64,000 nt of DNA from assembly GCF_030297175.1 (NCBI RefSeq), contig NZ_AP028070.1:310001-374000 (forward strand), in the 5' to 3' direction. Source of the DNA: Marinobacter sp. LA51. GTDB lineage: Bacteria > Pseudomonadota > Gammaproteobacteria > Pseudomonadales > Oleiphilaceae. Every line of letters begins with the position of its first letter. Position 1 is the first letter of the stretch. Under the pieces are notes generated by a model. The model saw only the letters and a list, made by a program, of their open reading frames with translations. It searched no databases and was not told where the DNA came from. This document shows, piece after piece, positions 8,975 to 17,847 of the stretch. Both the position numbers and the translations under genes were made by a program.

Positions 8975-10171
8975 ATGAAAGGCAAATTCATAGGCATGGC
9001 CACTGCGCTGTTAGTGGGCGCCGCAGGTACGCTTGCGCTGTCCCTGACCCTAACCCATGCCAGTGCCGAGACGCGGGCCGAAAAAGACACCGAGTTCGCC
9101 CCCAATAACCCGGATCTGGCGGTTGCCACCTTTGCGGGTGGCTGTTTCTGGTGCGTGGAATCCGGTTACGAGAAAATTCCTGGCGTAGTTGAGGCGGTCT
9201 CCGGTTACGCCGGTGGTGAAGAGCCCAACCCCAGCTACAAGCAGGTAGCGTCCGGACAGACTGGCCATACCGAAGCCGTGCAGGTCTACTACGACCCGGA
9301 TCAGATTACCTACGAAGGCCTGCTGGCAGGGCTTTGGCGGATGATGGACCCGACCGATGCCAATGGCCAGTTTGTCGACCGGGGCCAGCAGTATCGTCCC
9401 GCCATCTTCTACCATGACGCGAAAGAGAAGCGCCTGGCGGAAGCGGCCAAGGCTGAGCTGCAGGCCTCTGGAGTCTACGACAAGCCGGTGGTGATCGAGA
9501 TTGTGCCATTCACCGAGTTCTACACCGCTGAGGAGTACCACCAGGACTATTACAAGAAGAATCCGGTGAGGTACAACTTCTACACCTTCAATTCCGGGCG
9601 CTATCAGTTCATCGAGAAGGTTTATGGCGAGAACTATGAGCTGGATTTCTCCCAGTATCAGCCTGGCGGGATGACCAAGGCCTCTAACTCCGGGGCTGGC
9701 GCCGGTTTTGATGCCCAGCGCTTCGTGAAGCCGGACCGCGAGGTTTTGAAGCAGCGGCTGAGCGACATGGAGTTCGAGATCACCCAGGAAGATGGCACCG
9801 AACCTGCGTTCAATAACCGCTACTGGGATAACAAGAAACCTGGTCTGTACGTGGACGTGGTATCGGGAGAGCCGTTGTTCTCATCCCGGGACAAGTACAA
9901 GTCCGGGACTGGCTGGCCCAGCTTTACCAAGCCCATCGAGTCCGGTGTTGTGGTGGAGCGTGAAGATAAATCGTTCTTCATGACCCGGATCGAGATTCGC
10001 AGCCGCCACGCCGATTCGCACCTGGGTCACGTATTCAACGATGGCCCGGCGCCGACCGGTCTGCGCTACTGCATGAACTCTGCAGCGATGGAATTCATCC
10101 CACTGGAAGACATGGAAGCGCGGGGCTACGCCGAGTACATCGATGACGTCACCGGTGGCCAGCGCAGCTAA
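8975..10171 (+). CDS. msrAB: Exported bifunctional methionine sulfoxide reductase MsrA-MsrB
   Basis: A 398-aa fusion. The N-terminal signal peptide or anchor is residues 1-30 (hydrophobic stretch, then ASAE). The MsrA domain (about 48-200) has catalytic Cys57 in GGCFWCVE, and reduces methionine-S-sulfoxide. The MsrB domain (about 255-385) has [18 protein letters not shown] and catalytic Cys366 in RYCMNS, and reduces the R form. The zinc CxxC pairs of many MsrB proteins are absent. No thioredoxin-like (PilB N-terminal) domain is present, so electrons must come from a separate periplasmic thiol partner not seen here. An exported MsrAB beside a Met-rich exported protein suggests an envelope repair cycle. 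CACAGGAG precedes the ATG. Confidence 0.95.
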   Translation: MKGKFIGMATALLVGAAGTLALSLTLTHASAETRAEKDTEFAPNNPDLAVATFAGGCFWCVESGYEKIPGVVEAVSGYAGGEEPNPSYKQVASGQTGHTEAVQVYYDPDQITYEGLLAGLWRMMDPTDANGQFVDRGQQYRPAIFYHDAKEKRLAEAAKAELQASGVYDKPVVIEIVPFTEFYTAEEYHQDYYKKNPVRYNFYTFNSGRYQFIEKVYGENYELDFSQYQPGGMTKASNSGAGAGFDAQRFVKPDREVLKQRLSDMEFEITQEDGTEPAFNNRYWDNKKPGLYVDVVSGEPLFSSRDKYKSGTGWPSFTKPIESGVVVEREDKSFFMTRIEIRSRHADSHLGHVFNDGPAPTGLRYCMNSAAMEFIPLEDMEARGYAEYIDDVTGGQRS

Positions 10172-10207
10172 TGCTCTCCAACTAACTACCGCAGTCCAAT
10201 CCCACCG

Positions 10208-10933
10208 TTAGAGCCAGAGGTCCCGGACCGGGGCCTCTGGGCCAAAGTGATGATGGATCTGCGCCTGCAACAGCTCGGCCGTCGCGATAGCGTCGATCAG
10301 GGCATTGTGGGCGGCGTAATGGGGCAGGCCGTAGCGAATGCGGCTATCGGCCAGCCTTATCGACACCGGTTTCTGGCCCCGGAACTGCTGCCACCGTGTC
10401 GGGCGCCGGTTTGGGTGCAGGTGCGCTTCGATGGCCATGGTGTCCAGCACTGGAAACTCAATGCCTTCGCCCAGCCGCCATCTCAGGGCAACGTCCAGGA
10501 ATCTCCGCTCAATACTGCGATAGTGCACCACCGGAATCCGGCCCCGGAGCATCTCAAACATCGGGTCCAGGATATCTTCCAGGTCCGGTGCCTTGGCGAT
10601 GTCGGCATGGGTGATGCCGTGGATTTCGATGGAGGTCTGATGCAGTGGCAGGCGCGGCCGAACCACCCAGTGCCGCCCGGCCCCCAGTTGGATCCCCTTC
10701 AGGCTGAAGGGCACCAGTCCGACACTGACGATAGAATGCTGGTCCGGATTCAGGCCGGTGGTTTCGAAATCCATCGCGACCAGTGGCACGTCGCTGATGG
10801 GCGTGTCCGGGGCGATGCAGCCGGCCGCATAGTACTCTTTGAGCCGCGGGTGGCGGGCTTCGCCCGCCAGGGCACCAAAGCGCTCGGACCAGTCGGGAGT
10901 TTGGGTGGAGACCACGGCTGCTTTACGGGACAT
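10208..10933 (-). CDS. 3'-5' exonuclease, DnaQ/DEDD family
   Basis: About 241 aa from the ATG at 10933, which overlaps the end of the upstream gene by 11 nt and so favours translational coupling. Exo I is VAMDFETTGLNPDQHSIVS, and the Exo III-like region contains HNALIDAIATAELL. It is probably a stand-alone DNA polymerase III epsilon-like exonuclease used in repair or nucleic-acid turnover. Its pairing with a cNMP-CBS-nucleotidyltransferase protein is a familiar arrangement in gammaproteobacteria, but the joint function is not known to me. Confidence 0.88.
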   Translation of the reverse strand: MSRKAAVVSTQTPDWSERFGALAGEARHPRLKEYYAAGCIAPDTPISDVPLVAMDFETTGLNPDQHSIVSVGLVPFSLKGIQLGAGRHWVVRPRLPLHQTSIEIHGITHADIAKAPDLEDILDPMFEMLRGRIPVVHYRSIERRFLDVALRWRLGEGIEFPVLDTMAIEAHLHPNRRPTRWQQFRGQKPVSIRLADSRIRYGLPHYAAHNALIDAIATAELLQAQIHHHFGPEAPVRDLWL

Positions 10934-12800
10934 TGCGTCCCACCCCGGCGTTGTAGCGGAAGCGCAGGAATTTCTGGGCATTGCTCACTACCTGGAACGC
11001 GTCTTTCAGGTGGCTGCGCTCGAATGGTGACAGATCTTCCGGATGCACATTGTTATCTGGGTCCCGGCCTTCCTCGATGGCAATGGCCTGGTGCCGGATC
11101 CGGACAATGGCAATGAACTCCAGGGCATCCCGTAAGTTACCCAGGTCATCATCAAGCAGCAGCTTGGTATTGCCAATAGCTCTCAGGCGTTCGAACGAGT
11201 TCTGGGCCCGGGAGCCGCAGGCCAGGGCGTGCACCCGGATGAGATCAGACAGCGGCGCGGTACCCCGGCGTTTCAGGTTGAAACTCTTGCGCTGCTGGCC
11301 GTCTTCTTCCAGCACGAAGCTGCGGAAGAAGCCGATCGGCGGCGTCCGGTTCAGGGCATTGCGGGCCATCATGGTGAGGAAGCGCTGACTGTTGCTGGCC
11401 TTCTCCGCCACCAGGGTCTTCAGGTCTTCGGCGAAATCGGTTTTACCGTAGATGCCGTCCAGATCGAAGAAGATGTTGCTGTTCAGCAACGCCTCAGCCT
11501 TGGGATTCTCGATCCAGTCGGTGAAGTAGCCCTTCCAGACTTTCAACGGCTGACGCCACTTCTGGTTGGTGGCCATGATGTCGCCGGTGCAGTAGGTGTA
11601 GCCGCACTCGGCCAGGCCGTCACTGACGAACTTGGCCAGCGCCAGGAAGTACTCATCGTGCTCTTTGGGGTTGAAGCTGTCGTCCAGGATCATGGCGTTA
11701 TCCTGGTCAGTGACCACCAGCTGTTCGTCCCGAGCCATGGAGCCCAGTGCCATAAAGCAGTAGGGAACCGGCGGTGGCCCCAGTTTCTCCTCGCCCAACT
11801 CCAGCAGCCGTTGGGTAAAGCTGCGGCCGATGCCGGCCATGGCGCTGCCGATCATGTGGGAGTTGGCGTCTTCGTTCACCATGCGGACAAAGCTGTCGCG
11901 CACGTCCCGGCTGATTTTTTGCAGGCCCCGAACATCCTGCTGATGGTAGATGTTGCTGACCAGGTAGAGGCTGCTCTGGCTCTCGTACTTGACGATGTCC
12001 GACAGCGCAATCACACCCCGAACCTCGTGTTTGTCCATCACCGGCAGGTGGTGCACGTTGTTGTGCAGCATGGTCAGCATGGCTTCGAAGATAAAGGCGG
12101 TGTCTCGAATGGTAATCAGATCTTCGGACATGATGTCGCTGATGGGCGTTTCCGAGGGCAGGGCTTCGGACAGTGCCCGCGTGCGTAGATCCCGGTCGGT
12201 GATGATGCCTTTCAGATCGGTATGCCCTTTGTTCTCCTCCATCAGCAGCAACGCCGAGACGCCCTGGTCGGTCATGATCCGGGCGGCTTCCTGCAGGCGT
12301 ACCGTGCAGGGCGCTGATACTGGCTCCCGGGTAATCAATCGGGTGACCTTGGAAGTCATCAGTTCATTTGACTTCTCGCGGCGGGAGAGTGCCGAACGAA
12401 GCCGGGAGTTATCCTCAACTTCGACAAAATCGGCGAAGTTGTCATCATTTTCGAATAGAAGACGGAAGATTTCCTCAGGAAACCGGTAGATCAGGGTGTC
12501 TTCCAGGGCCTTGGCCGGGAAACGTACCTTCTGATGCATCAAAAGGCCGAACTGGCCGAACATTTCACCTTCGCCGATGCGGTTATACAGCTCTCCGGAG
12601 CGCCGGTAGATTTCCACCGCACCGCTGCGAATGTAATACAGCCAGTGGTTGGCCTTGCCAAATTCAAGGATGCTGGTGCCGGCGCGAAAATACTCCACCT
12701 CAATGGTGCCCACCACCCGGTCGAGCAGCTCCTCGGACATTTCATCGAACGGCGGGTAGTTGGCCATGTGGTTGCGGATGTCGATGAGCTCGGCCTGCAT
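10923..12800 (-). CDS. cNMP-binding / CBS-pair / DUF294 putative nucleotidyltransferase
   Basis: A 625-aa multidomain regulatory protein. A cyclic-nucleotide-binding fold (about 15-130, IGEGEMFGQFGLLMHQ) is followed by a tandem CBS pair (about 155-275, ITDRDLRTRALSE and MLHNNVHHLPVMDKHEVRGV). A DUF294 nucleotidyltransferase-like domain (about 310-440) has GSMARDEQLVVTDQDNAMIL, and a DUF294 C-terminal domain follows. The GS-x-R-x-E plus D-x-D pattern resembles GlnD/MNT-type transferases. It may sense cAMP and adenylate ligands and modify a partner; no target is identified. The downstream exonuclease overlaps its stop codon. Confidence 0.9.
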   Translation of the reverse strand: MQAELIDIRNHMANYPPFDEMSEELLDRVVGTIEVEYFRAGTSILEFGKANHWLYYIRSGAVEIYRRSGELYNRIGEGEMFGQFGLLMHQKVRFPAKALEDTLIYRFPEEIFRLLFENDDNFADFVEVEDNSRLRSALSRREKSNELMTSKVTRLITREPVSAPCTVRLQEAARIMTDQGVSALLLMEENKGHTDLKGIITDRDLRTRALSEALPSETPISDIMSEDLITIRDTAFIFEAMLTMLHNNVHHLPVMDKHEVRGVIALSDIVKYESQSSLYLVSNIYHQQDVRGLQKISRDVRDSFVRMVNEDANSHMIGSAMAGIGRSFTQRLLELGEEKLGPPPVPYCFMALGSMARDEQLVVTDQDNAMILDDSFNPKEHDEYFLALAKFVSDGLAECGYTYCTGDIMATNQKWRQPLKVWKGYFTDWIENPKAEALLNSNIFFDLDGIYGKTDFAEDLKTLVAEKASNSQRFLTMMARNALNRTPPIGFFRSFVLEEDGQQRKSFNLKRRGTAPLSDLIRVHALACGSRAQNSFERLRAIGNTKLLLDDDLGNLRDALEFIAIVRIRHQAIAIEEGRDPDNNVHPEDLSPFERSHLKDAFQVVSNAQKFLRFRYNAGVGRNVP

Positions 12801-12915
12801 AACACTCCCTGCTCGGTGTGCGGAAAGTTATTGTAAAGAAAGGAATATAGCAGGGTCACTGTGCCGGAGCCATGTCAGACGATTAGCGTGCATGGAGACC
12901 GTATGATGTATTTCG

Positions 12916-12944
12916 TTGACCCTTCACGGCTACGTTGCTAGCCT
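12916..12944 (+). promoter_or_regulatory. Sigma70 promoter of the B12 uptake operon
   Basis: TTGACC (12916-12921) and TAGCCT (12939-12944) are separated by 17 bp. Transcription would begin near 12951, just before the riboswitch. Confidence 0.6.
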
Positions 12945-12956
12945 TGCGCCACTTTT

Positions 12957-13155
12957 GTAGGTGTCCGTCGCAAAGCGCGACGGGTGAAACGGGAAATCGG
13001 TGAGTTCGGCTGTGAGCCGGAAAGTCTGATGCTGCCCCCGCAACGGTAAGCAGGATAACGGCAATCTGATGCGCCACTGTGCTTTGGCATGGGAAGGTGA
13101 TTGCCCGGGAACCCGTCATGGGCTCCGCCTGCAAGCCCGGAGACCGGCCTGCAAA
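12957..13155 (+). ncRNA. Cobalamin riboswitch upstream of btuB
   Basis: Conserved elements appear in the expected order: GTAGGTGTC, GGTGAAACGGGAA, CGGTG, CTGCCCCCGCAACGGTAA, the B12-box core GCCACTG, GGGAAGG, and the closing GCCCGGAGACCGGCCTGC at about 13135-13152. This is the class that binds adenosyl- or methylcobalamin and turns off B12 import genes. The 150 bases from 13156 to the btuB ATG hold an expression platform. GCGGTGG (about 13169) can pair with CCACCGC (about 13222). No T-run follows, so control of translation rather than termination is likelier. Confidence 0.93.
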
Positions 13156-13303
13156 AACACCCGACGTTGCGGTGGGCGACTGTGGGTGGGCGATTCCCCG
13201 GTTTCAGCTTCCTTGCCAGACCACCGCCCGCCCCTGTCTACCTGTTCCGCAACAATAACGATAATTCCCGTGCGGGTGCGCGCGGAATACGGAGCAAGTA
13301 CAC

Positions 13304-15106
13304 ATGGCTAGTTGTCCTTTTCCTGCCAAGATCGCAGGCCTTTCTCTTCTTACCCTGCCACTCGCTGTTGCAGCCGAGACCAATCAGAATCCGGACCTGA
13401 TGGATCCCATCGTGGTTACCGCTACGCTGGGCCCGAAAACAGTGGGTGAAAGCCTGTCATCGGTCACCGTCATTGAAGAGGAAGAAATCCGGCGTCAGCA
13501 GCCCAAGGAATTTCGTGAGGTGATTGCCTCCCAGCCCGGTGTTTCGGTAGTGGGCAATGGCTCCTACGGCAAACAGACCAGCGTGTTCCTACGCGGTAAC
13601 GCCTCGGATGCATCGATTCTGCTGGTGGACGGCATTCGTATTCGCTCCGCAACGGTGGGTGGTCCCGCCTGGCAGTATCTTCCGCCGCAACTCATTAACC
13701 GGGTCGAGATCGTCCGTGGCAGCCGCAGCAGCCTTTACGGTGCTGATGCCGTCGGCGGGGTCGTGCAGGCCTTTACCACACCAACCCAGGACGGCACCCG
13801 GGGCTGGCTGAATGCCGGTGCCGGTAATCTCGACAGCCAACAGTACGGTGCCGGCGTCTCGTCGGTGGAAGGTGGTTCCCGCATCAATGTGGCCACCAAT
13901 TATTTCCGGACCGATGGTGCTCCGGTTATTGAAGGCGGCGATGACAAGGGTTACGACAACACCTCCGGCGTGGCCAGTGCCAGCCACGAGTTCAGCAACG
14001 GTGTGCGGGCCGGCTTTACCTTCCTCGGTGCCCGGGGCACCACCGAGTATGACGGCGGTGAAGAGGACTTCCTGTTCCAGACCGCAGGTGTGAACCTGGA
14101 AGTGCCCATCACCAGCACCTGGCGCTCCGTGGTCCAGTTCTCCGATGCCCGCGACGAGCTCGAGGACTTCAGCAGCTTCCCGGGTGAGTTCAACACCCAG
14201 ACCCGCAGTTCCCGCCTGGAAAACTGGTTCACCGTTGGCACTCATGAGTTGGTGCTCGGCGCCGAGCACCTGGTTGATCGGGTCGACAGTACTACCAACT
14301 ACGACGAATCCAGTCGCTCCAACACGGCGGTGTTTGGCCAGGCCCTGCTGAACTTTGGGCCGCTGGACGCCCATTTCAGCCTGCGCAACGATGACAACGA
14401 AGCCTATGGCAAGGAAACCACCTGGGGTGCCGGCGTCGGTTATGAGCTTGATCGCAACCACCGGGTGCGGGCCAGCGTTGGTACGTCGTTCAAAGCGCCG
14501 TCGTTCAATGATCTTTACTTCCCCGGATTTGGCAATCCGGATCTGGAGCCGGAGGAAGCCAAGAGCTACGAAGTCGGTATCGAAGGCCGCTACGTGCGCT
14601 GGTTCTGGGATATGGCCGTATTCCATACCGATGTTGAGGATCTGTCCCTGCCGTCACAGGATGCCGCCGGCAGCGTGCCGGAGGCCCGCCTGCGCGGCGT
14701 CGAACTCAGTGGTGGCTGGCAGGCCCAGGGCTGGACGCTGAAGGCAGCGGCCACGGTTGGCGACTATGAGAATGCCGAGGATGACCGTCAACTAATTCGT
14801 CGGGCGGAAAACACCGTGCGGGTGGATCTGGACAAGGAGCTGGGTCGTTGGGTGCTGGGCACCACCGTGCGCGCTGAAAGCGAGCGCTATGAGGATCTGT
14901 TCGGCATAGGGCGCGAGCGCATCGCTGGCTTTGGCGTGTGGGATCTGCGGGCGTCCAGGGAAATGGCACCGGGCTGGCTGGCCTCGCTAACAGTGGACAA
15001 CGTTCTGGACCGGGAGTACAGCACGGCCAAGCGTTTCGACAACACCGACTTTATCAGCTCTGGCCGTACCGTGTTCCTGTCGGTACGGTATGATTTCGTC
15101 CAATAA
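13304..15106 (+). CDS. btuB: TonB-dependent cobalamin outer-membrane receptor
   Basis: A 600-aa receptor of BtuB size. It has a signal peptide (core LSLLTLPLAVAA), a TonB-box-like DPIVVTATL, then a plug domain (SVTVIEEEEIRR, FLRGNASDASILLVDGIR, RVEIVRGSRSSLYGADAVGGV) and a 22-strand barrel region ending in aromatic YDFVQ. The cobalamin riboswitch immediately upstream and btuFCD downstream identify vitamin B12 as the cargo. The ATG at 13304 follows GGAG at 13292-13295. The B12 assignment rests mainly on context. Confidence 0.93.
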   Translation: MASCPFPAKIAGLSLLTLPLAVAAETNQNPDLMDPIVVTATLGPKTVGESLSSVTVIEEEEIRRQQPKEFREVIASQPGVSVVGNGSYGKQTSVFLRGNASDASILLVDGIRIRSATVGGPAWQYLPPQLINRVEIVRGSRSSLYGADAVGGVVQAFTTPTQDGTRGWLNAGAGNLDSQQYGAGVSSVEGGSRINVATNYFRTDGAPVIEGGDDKGYDNTSGVASASHEFSNGVRAGFTFLGARGTTEYDGGEEDFLFQTAGVNLEVPITSTWRSVVQFSDARDELEDFSSFPGEFNTQTRSSRLENWFTVGTHELVLGAEHLVDRVDSTTNYDESSRSNTAVFGQALLNFGPLDAHFSLRNDDNEAYGKETTWGAGVGYELDRNHRVRASVGTSFKAPSFNDLYFPGFGNPDLEPEEAKSYEVGIEGRYVRWFWDMAVFHTDVEDLSLPSQDAAGSVPEARLRGVELSGGWQAQGWTLKAAATVGDYENAEDDRQLIRRAENTVRVDLDKELGRWVLGTTVRAESERYEDLFGIGRERIAGFGVWDLRASREMAPGWLASLTVDNVLDREYSTAKRFDNTDFISSGRTVFLSVRYDFVQ

Positions 15107-15135
15107 CAGGATTCAGCCGCGCGGCGGGAGCCAGA

Positions 15136-16077
15136 ATGGAGACACCGGGATACCGGCAGGCAGCGTTGGGTAGCGTTACCAGAGCCGTGCATGCGGGCCT
15201 GTTGTTAACAGTGTTAATGGCTCTGGTGCTGCTGGCAGGCCGGGTCTCGGCTCAGCCTGAGGTCTGCGTTAACGACGCGCTGGATCAGAAGCTGTGCCTG
15301 GCCAGTCCGGCCGAACGTGTGGTGTCGCTGTCTCCCGGCGCCACCGAATTGTTGTTCAGTGCCGGCGCGGGTGACCGGGTGGTGGCGGTCAGTGCCTGGA
15401 GTGATTATCCGCCCCAGGCGGAGGCGTTTCCCCAGGTCGGCGATAGCAACCGGCTTGATCTGGAAACCATTGTCGCGTTGTCACCAGATCTGGTGGTGGC
15501 CTGGATCGATGGCAATTCCCGGGCCCAGCTGGAGAAGCTGAGCGCTATTGGCATCAACGTATTCTGGCTGGCTCCCCGTCGTTTCGAAGAGATCGCACAG
15601 GCGGTGGAACAGCTGGCCCTGCTCACCGGGCAACCGGAGGTGGGTCGGCAGCGTGCGGCCAATTTTCGCGAAGGGCTGTCGGAACTTCAGACGGAGTATG
15701 CCGCTGCCCCTCCAATCCGGGTGTTCTTCCAGATCTGGGATCAGCCGCTAATGACTGTGAACCGTGAAGAGCTGATCAGCAAAGCCATCACTCTCTGTGG
15801 TGGCGTGAATGTATTCGCCGATTTGCCCCGACTGGTGCCAAGGATCAGTGCTGAGGCTGTGGTGGTGGCTAACCCTGAGGCCATTGTGACTTCAGGCGAG
15901 GATAGCAGCGACCTGTCGGGACTGGCTCGCTGGCAGCAGTTTCCGGAGTTGGCGGCGGTGAAGAGCAATAATTTGTTTATCGAGCCGCCGTCACTGCTGG
16001 CGCGGCCAACCTTCCGCATGCTGGATGGCACCCGCCACCTGTGCGAAACCCTGGAGCGTGCCCGTGCCACTCTCTAG
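15136..16077 (+). CDS. btuF: Periplasmic cobalamin-binding protein
   Basis: A 313-aa TroA-type ABC binding protein. It has a signal peptide (hydrophobic VLMALVLLAGRVSA), the motif VVSLSPGATELLFSAGAGDRVVAVS typical of BtuF/FhuD-like proteins, and LETIVALSPDLVVAW. It captures B12 released by BtuB and delivers it to BtuCD. The stop codon at 16075-16077 lies inside the start of btuC, so translation is coupled. GGGAG stands six bases before the ATG. Confidence 0.9.
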   Translation: METPGYRQAALGSVTRAVHAGLLLTVLMALVLLAGRVSAQPEVCVNDALDQKLCLASPAERVVSLSPGATELLFSAGAGDRVVAVSAWSDYPPQAEAFPQVGDSNRLDLETIVALSPDLVVAWIDGNSRAQLEKLSAIGINVFWLAPRRFEEIAQAVEQLALLTGQPEVGRQRAANFREGLSELQTEYAAAPPIRVFFQIWDQPLMTVNREELISKAITLCGGVNVFADLPRLVPRISAEAVVVANPEAIVTSGEDSSDLSGLARWQQFPELAAVKSNNLFIEPPSLLARPTFRMLDGTRHLCETLERARATL

Positions 16078-17038
16078 CACTTTGCGCCCGCTGATTGTGC
16101 TCGCCCTGATCAGTGTTTTGGCGATGGTGGTCTCCGTCAGTATCGGCTCCAGTGCCATGGAGCTGGGCCAGACTCTGGCGGTGCTGGCCGGTGGCGGTAC
16201 CGAGCTTCAACAGACCCTGATCCTGGATCTGCGCTTGCCGCGCACTCTCAGTGCGTTTGCGACCGGCGGCTTGCTCGCCGTGGCCGGCGCCCTGATGCAG
16301 GTTTTGTTGCGCAATCCCCTGGCAGATCCCTACGTGCTCGGGCTGTCCGGCGGCGCAGCGGTTGGTGCTTTGCTGGCCATGCTGGCGGGTGTCGCCGGTT
16401 TTGTGGTTTCCGGTTCGGCGTTTGCCGGTGCCATGTTGGCCACCCTGCTGGTGTTTGGGCTGGCTCATGGCACAGGCAGCTGGACGCCCTCCAGACTCTT
16501 GCTCACCGGGGTAGTAATGGCCTCCGGCTGGGGCGCCCTGATTACCCTGATTCTCGCGATGACACCGGCGAGCCGGTTGCCGGGCATGCTCTACTGGTTG
16601 ATGGGCGATTTGTCTCATGCAGGTACACCTGGGCCGGCGCTGATCATTCTGGTGTTGGTCTGCCTGCTGGTGTTTCCTCTGGGGCGTTCGCTGAACGTGC
16701 TGGCTCGGGGACCGATGCAGGCTGCCGCCCTGGGGGTGTCGGTGCGGCCTCTGGAATGGCTGATTTATCTGCTGGCAAGCATTCTCACGGCAACAGCCGT
16801 AACCATGGCCGGCAGTGTTGGCTTTGTTGGCCTGGTGGTGCCGCACATGCTGAGGTTGGTGCTGGGCAACGATCAACGGTTGATCCTCCCGGCCTGCGCG
16901 CTCGCCGGTGGTGGCCTGCTGGTGTTGGCCGATGCCCTGGCGCGGGTGGTGATTGCGCCGGAACAACTGCCGGTAGGTGTAATCACGGCGCTGGTAGGTG
17001 TGCCTACGTTCCTCTACTTGTTGTATCGGAGCCGATAA
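16058..17038 (+). CDS. btuC: Cobalamin ABC transporter permease
   Basis: About 326 aa, with many transmembrane helices of the FecCD/BtuC family (LPRTLSAFATGGLLAVAGALMQ, NPLADPYVLGLSGGA, GLVVPHMLRLVLGNDQR). The start is uncertain: GTG at 16058 or 16064, both overlapping btuF, or ATG at 16025. GGAG at 16053-16056 best fits 16064. It forms the inner-membrane channel for B12, partnered by the ATPase gene starting 3 bp later. Confidence 0.9.
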   Translation: MPVPLSSTLRPLIVLALISVLAMVVSVSIGSSAMELGQTLAVLAGGGTELQQTLILDLRLPRTLSAFATGGLLAVAGALMQVLLRNPLADPYVLGLSGGAAVGALLAMLAGVAGFVVSGSAFAGAMLATLLVFGLAHGTGSWTPSRLLLTGVVMASGWGALITLILAMTPASRLPGMLYWLMGDLSHAGTPGPALIILVLVCLLVFPLGRSLNVLARGPMQAAALGVSVRPLEWLIYLLASILTATAVTMAGSVGFVGLVVPHMLRLVLGNDQRLILPACALAGGGLLVLADALARVVIAPEQLPVGVITALVGVPTFLYLLYRSR

Positions 17039-17041
17039 CTC

Positions 17042-17809
17042 ATGACAGGCCTGAGCACCAGCGAATTGATCATCGACATTCCCGGCCGGCCATCGGGACA
17101 GCCGCTGAATCTGTGTGTCGAGCCGGGGCAGGTGTGGGGCGTGCTCGGCCCCAACGGTGTAGGCAAGACCACCTTGTTACACACCCTGGCCGGCCTGCGC
17201 CAGCCCAGGGCCGGAAAGGTGTTGCTGGACGAGCAGCCCGTGACCGGCATGAAGCGCAAGCAGCTGGCGCGGCACCTTGGCCTGGTGTTCCAGGATCGCC
17301 AGGATGGTTTCCCGGCGACGGTCCTGGAAACAGCGCTGATTGGCCGCCATCCCTGGATGTTGCCCTGGCAAATGGAAAGCCGGGCTGATCTGGAGTTGGC
17401 CGAGCAGGCGCTGTTAGCCCTCGACGTGATCCACCTCCGGGATCGGCTGGTACACACTCTGTCCGGTGGGGAGCGCCAGCGCGTTGCTATTGCTACTCTG
17501 ATGACTCAGGCGCCCGGACTCTGGCTGCTGGACGAGCCCACTAATCATCTGGACCTGCACCACCAGGTTGCGACCATGGGCCTGCTGACCGGGCAGGCTG
17601 CTGCCGGGCATGCCGTCTTCATGTGCCTGCACGATCTAAATCTGGCTGCGCGCTGGTGTGATCATCTGTTACTGCTATACCCCGGCGGCGAAGCTTGCTG
17701 GGGGCCGGCGCAGAACATGCTGGTGCCGGCGGCGCTGGAACAGCTGTACGGACAGAAACTGGTGACAGTAGAGGCTGACGGCGCGCCGGTGTTTGTGCCG
17801 GCCAGGTAA
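17042..17809 (+). CDS. btuD: Cobalamin ABC transporter ATP-binding protein
   Basis: A 255-aa ATPase. Walker A is GPNGVGKTTLL, the signature is LSGGERQRVAIA, Walker B is LWLLDEPTNHLDLHHQ and the switch histidine is in CLHDLNLAARW. It powers BtuC. It is the last clear member of the riboswitch-controlled operon. The next gene begins 38 bp later on the same strand and may be read through. Confidence 0.92.
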   Translation: MTGLSTSELIIDIPGRPSGQPLNLCVEPGQVWGVLGPNGVGKTTLLHTLAGLRQPRAGKVLLDEQPVTGMKRKQLARHLGLVFQDRQDGFPATVLETALIGRHPWMLPWQMESRADLELAEQALLALDVIHLRDRLVHTLSGGERQRVAIATLMTQAPGLWLLDEPTNHLDLHHQVATMGLLTGQAAAGHAVFMCLHDLNLAARWCDHLLLLYPGGEACWGPAQNMLVPAALEQLYGQKLVTVEADGAPVFVPAR

Positions 17810-17847
17810 TCGGGCCGACCGTTCCAGATCGTATTCGGAGACAAGCA

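Noticed and set aside
12883..13134. Minus-strand open frame over the riboswitch
   Set aside because: It covers the conserved aptamer, shows no protein family features and has no neighbouring support.
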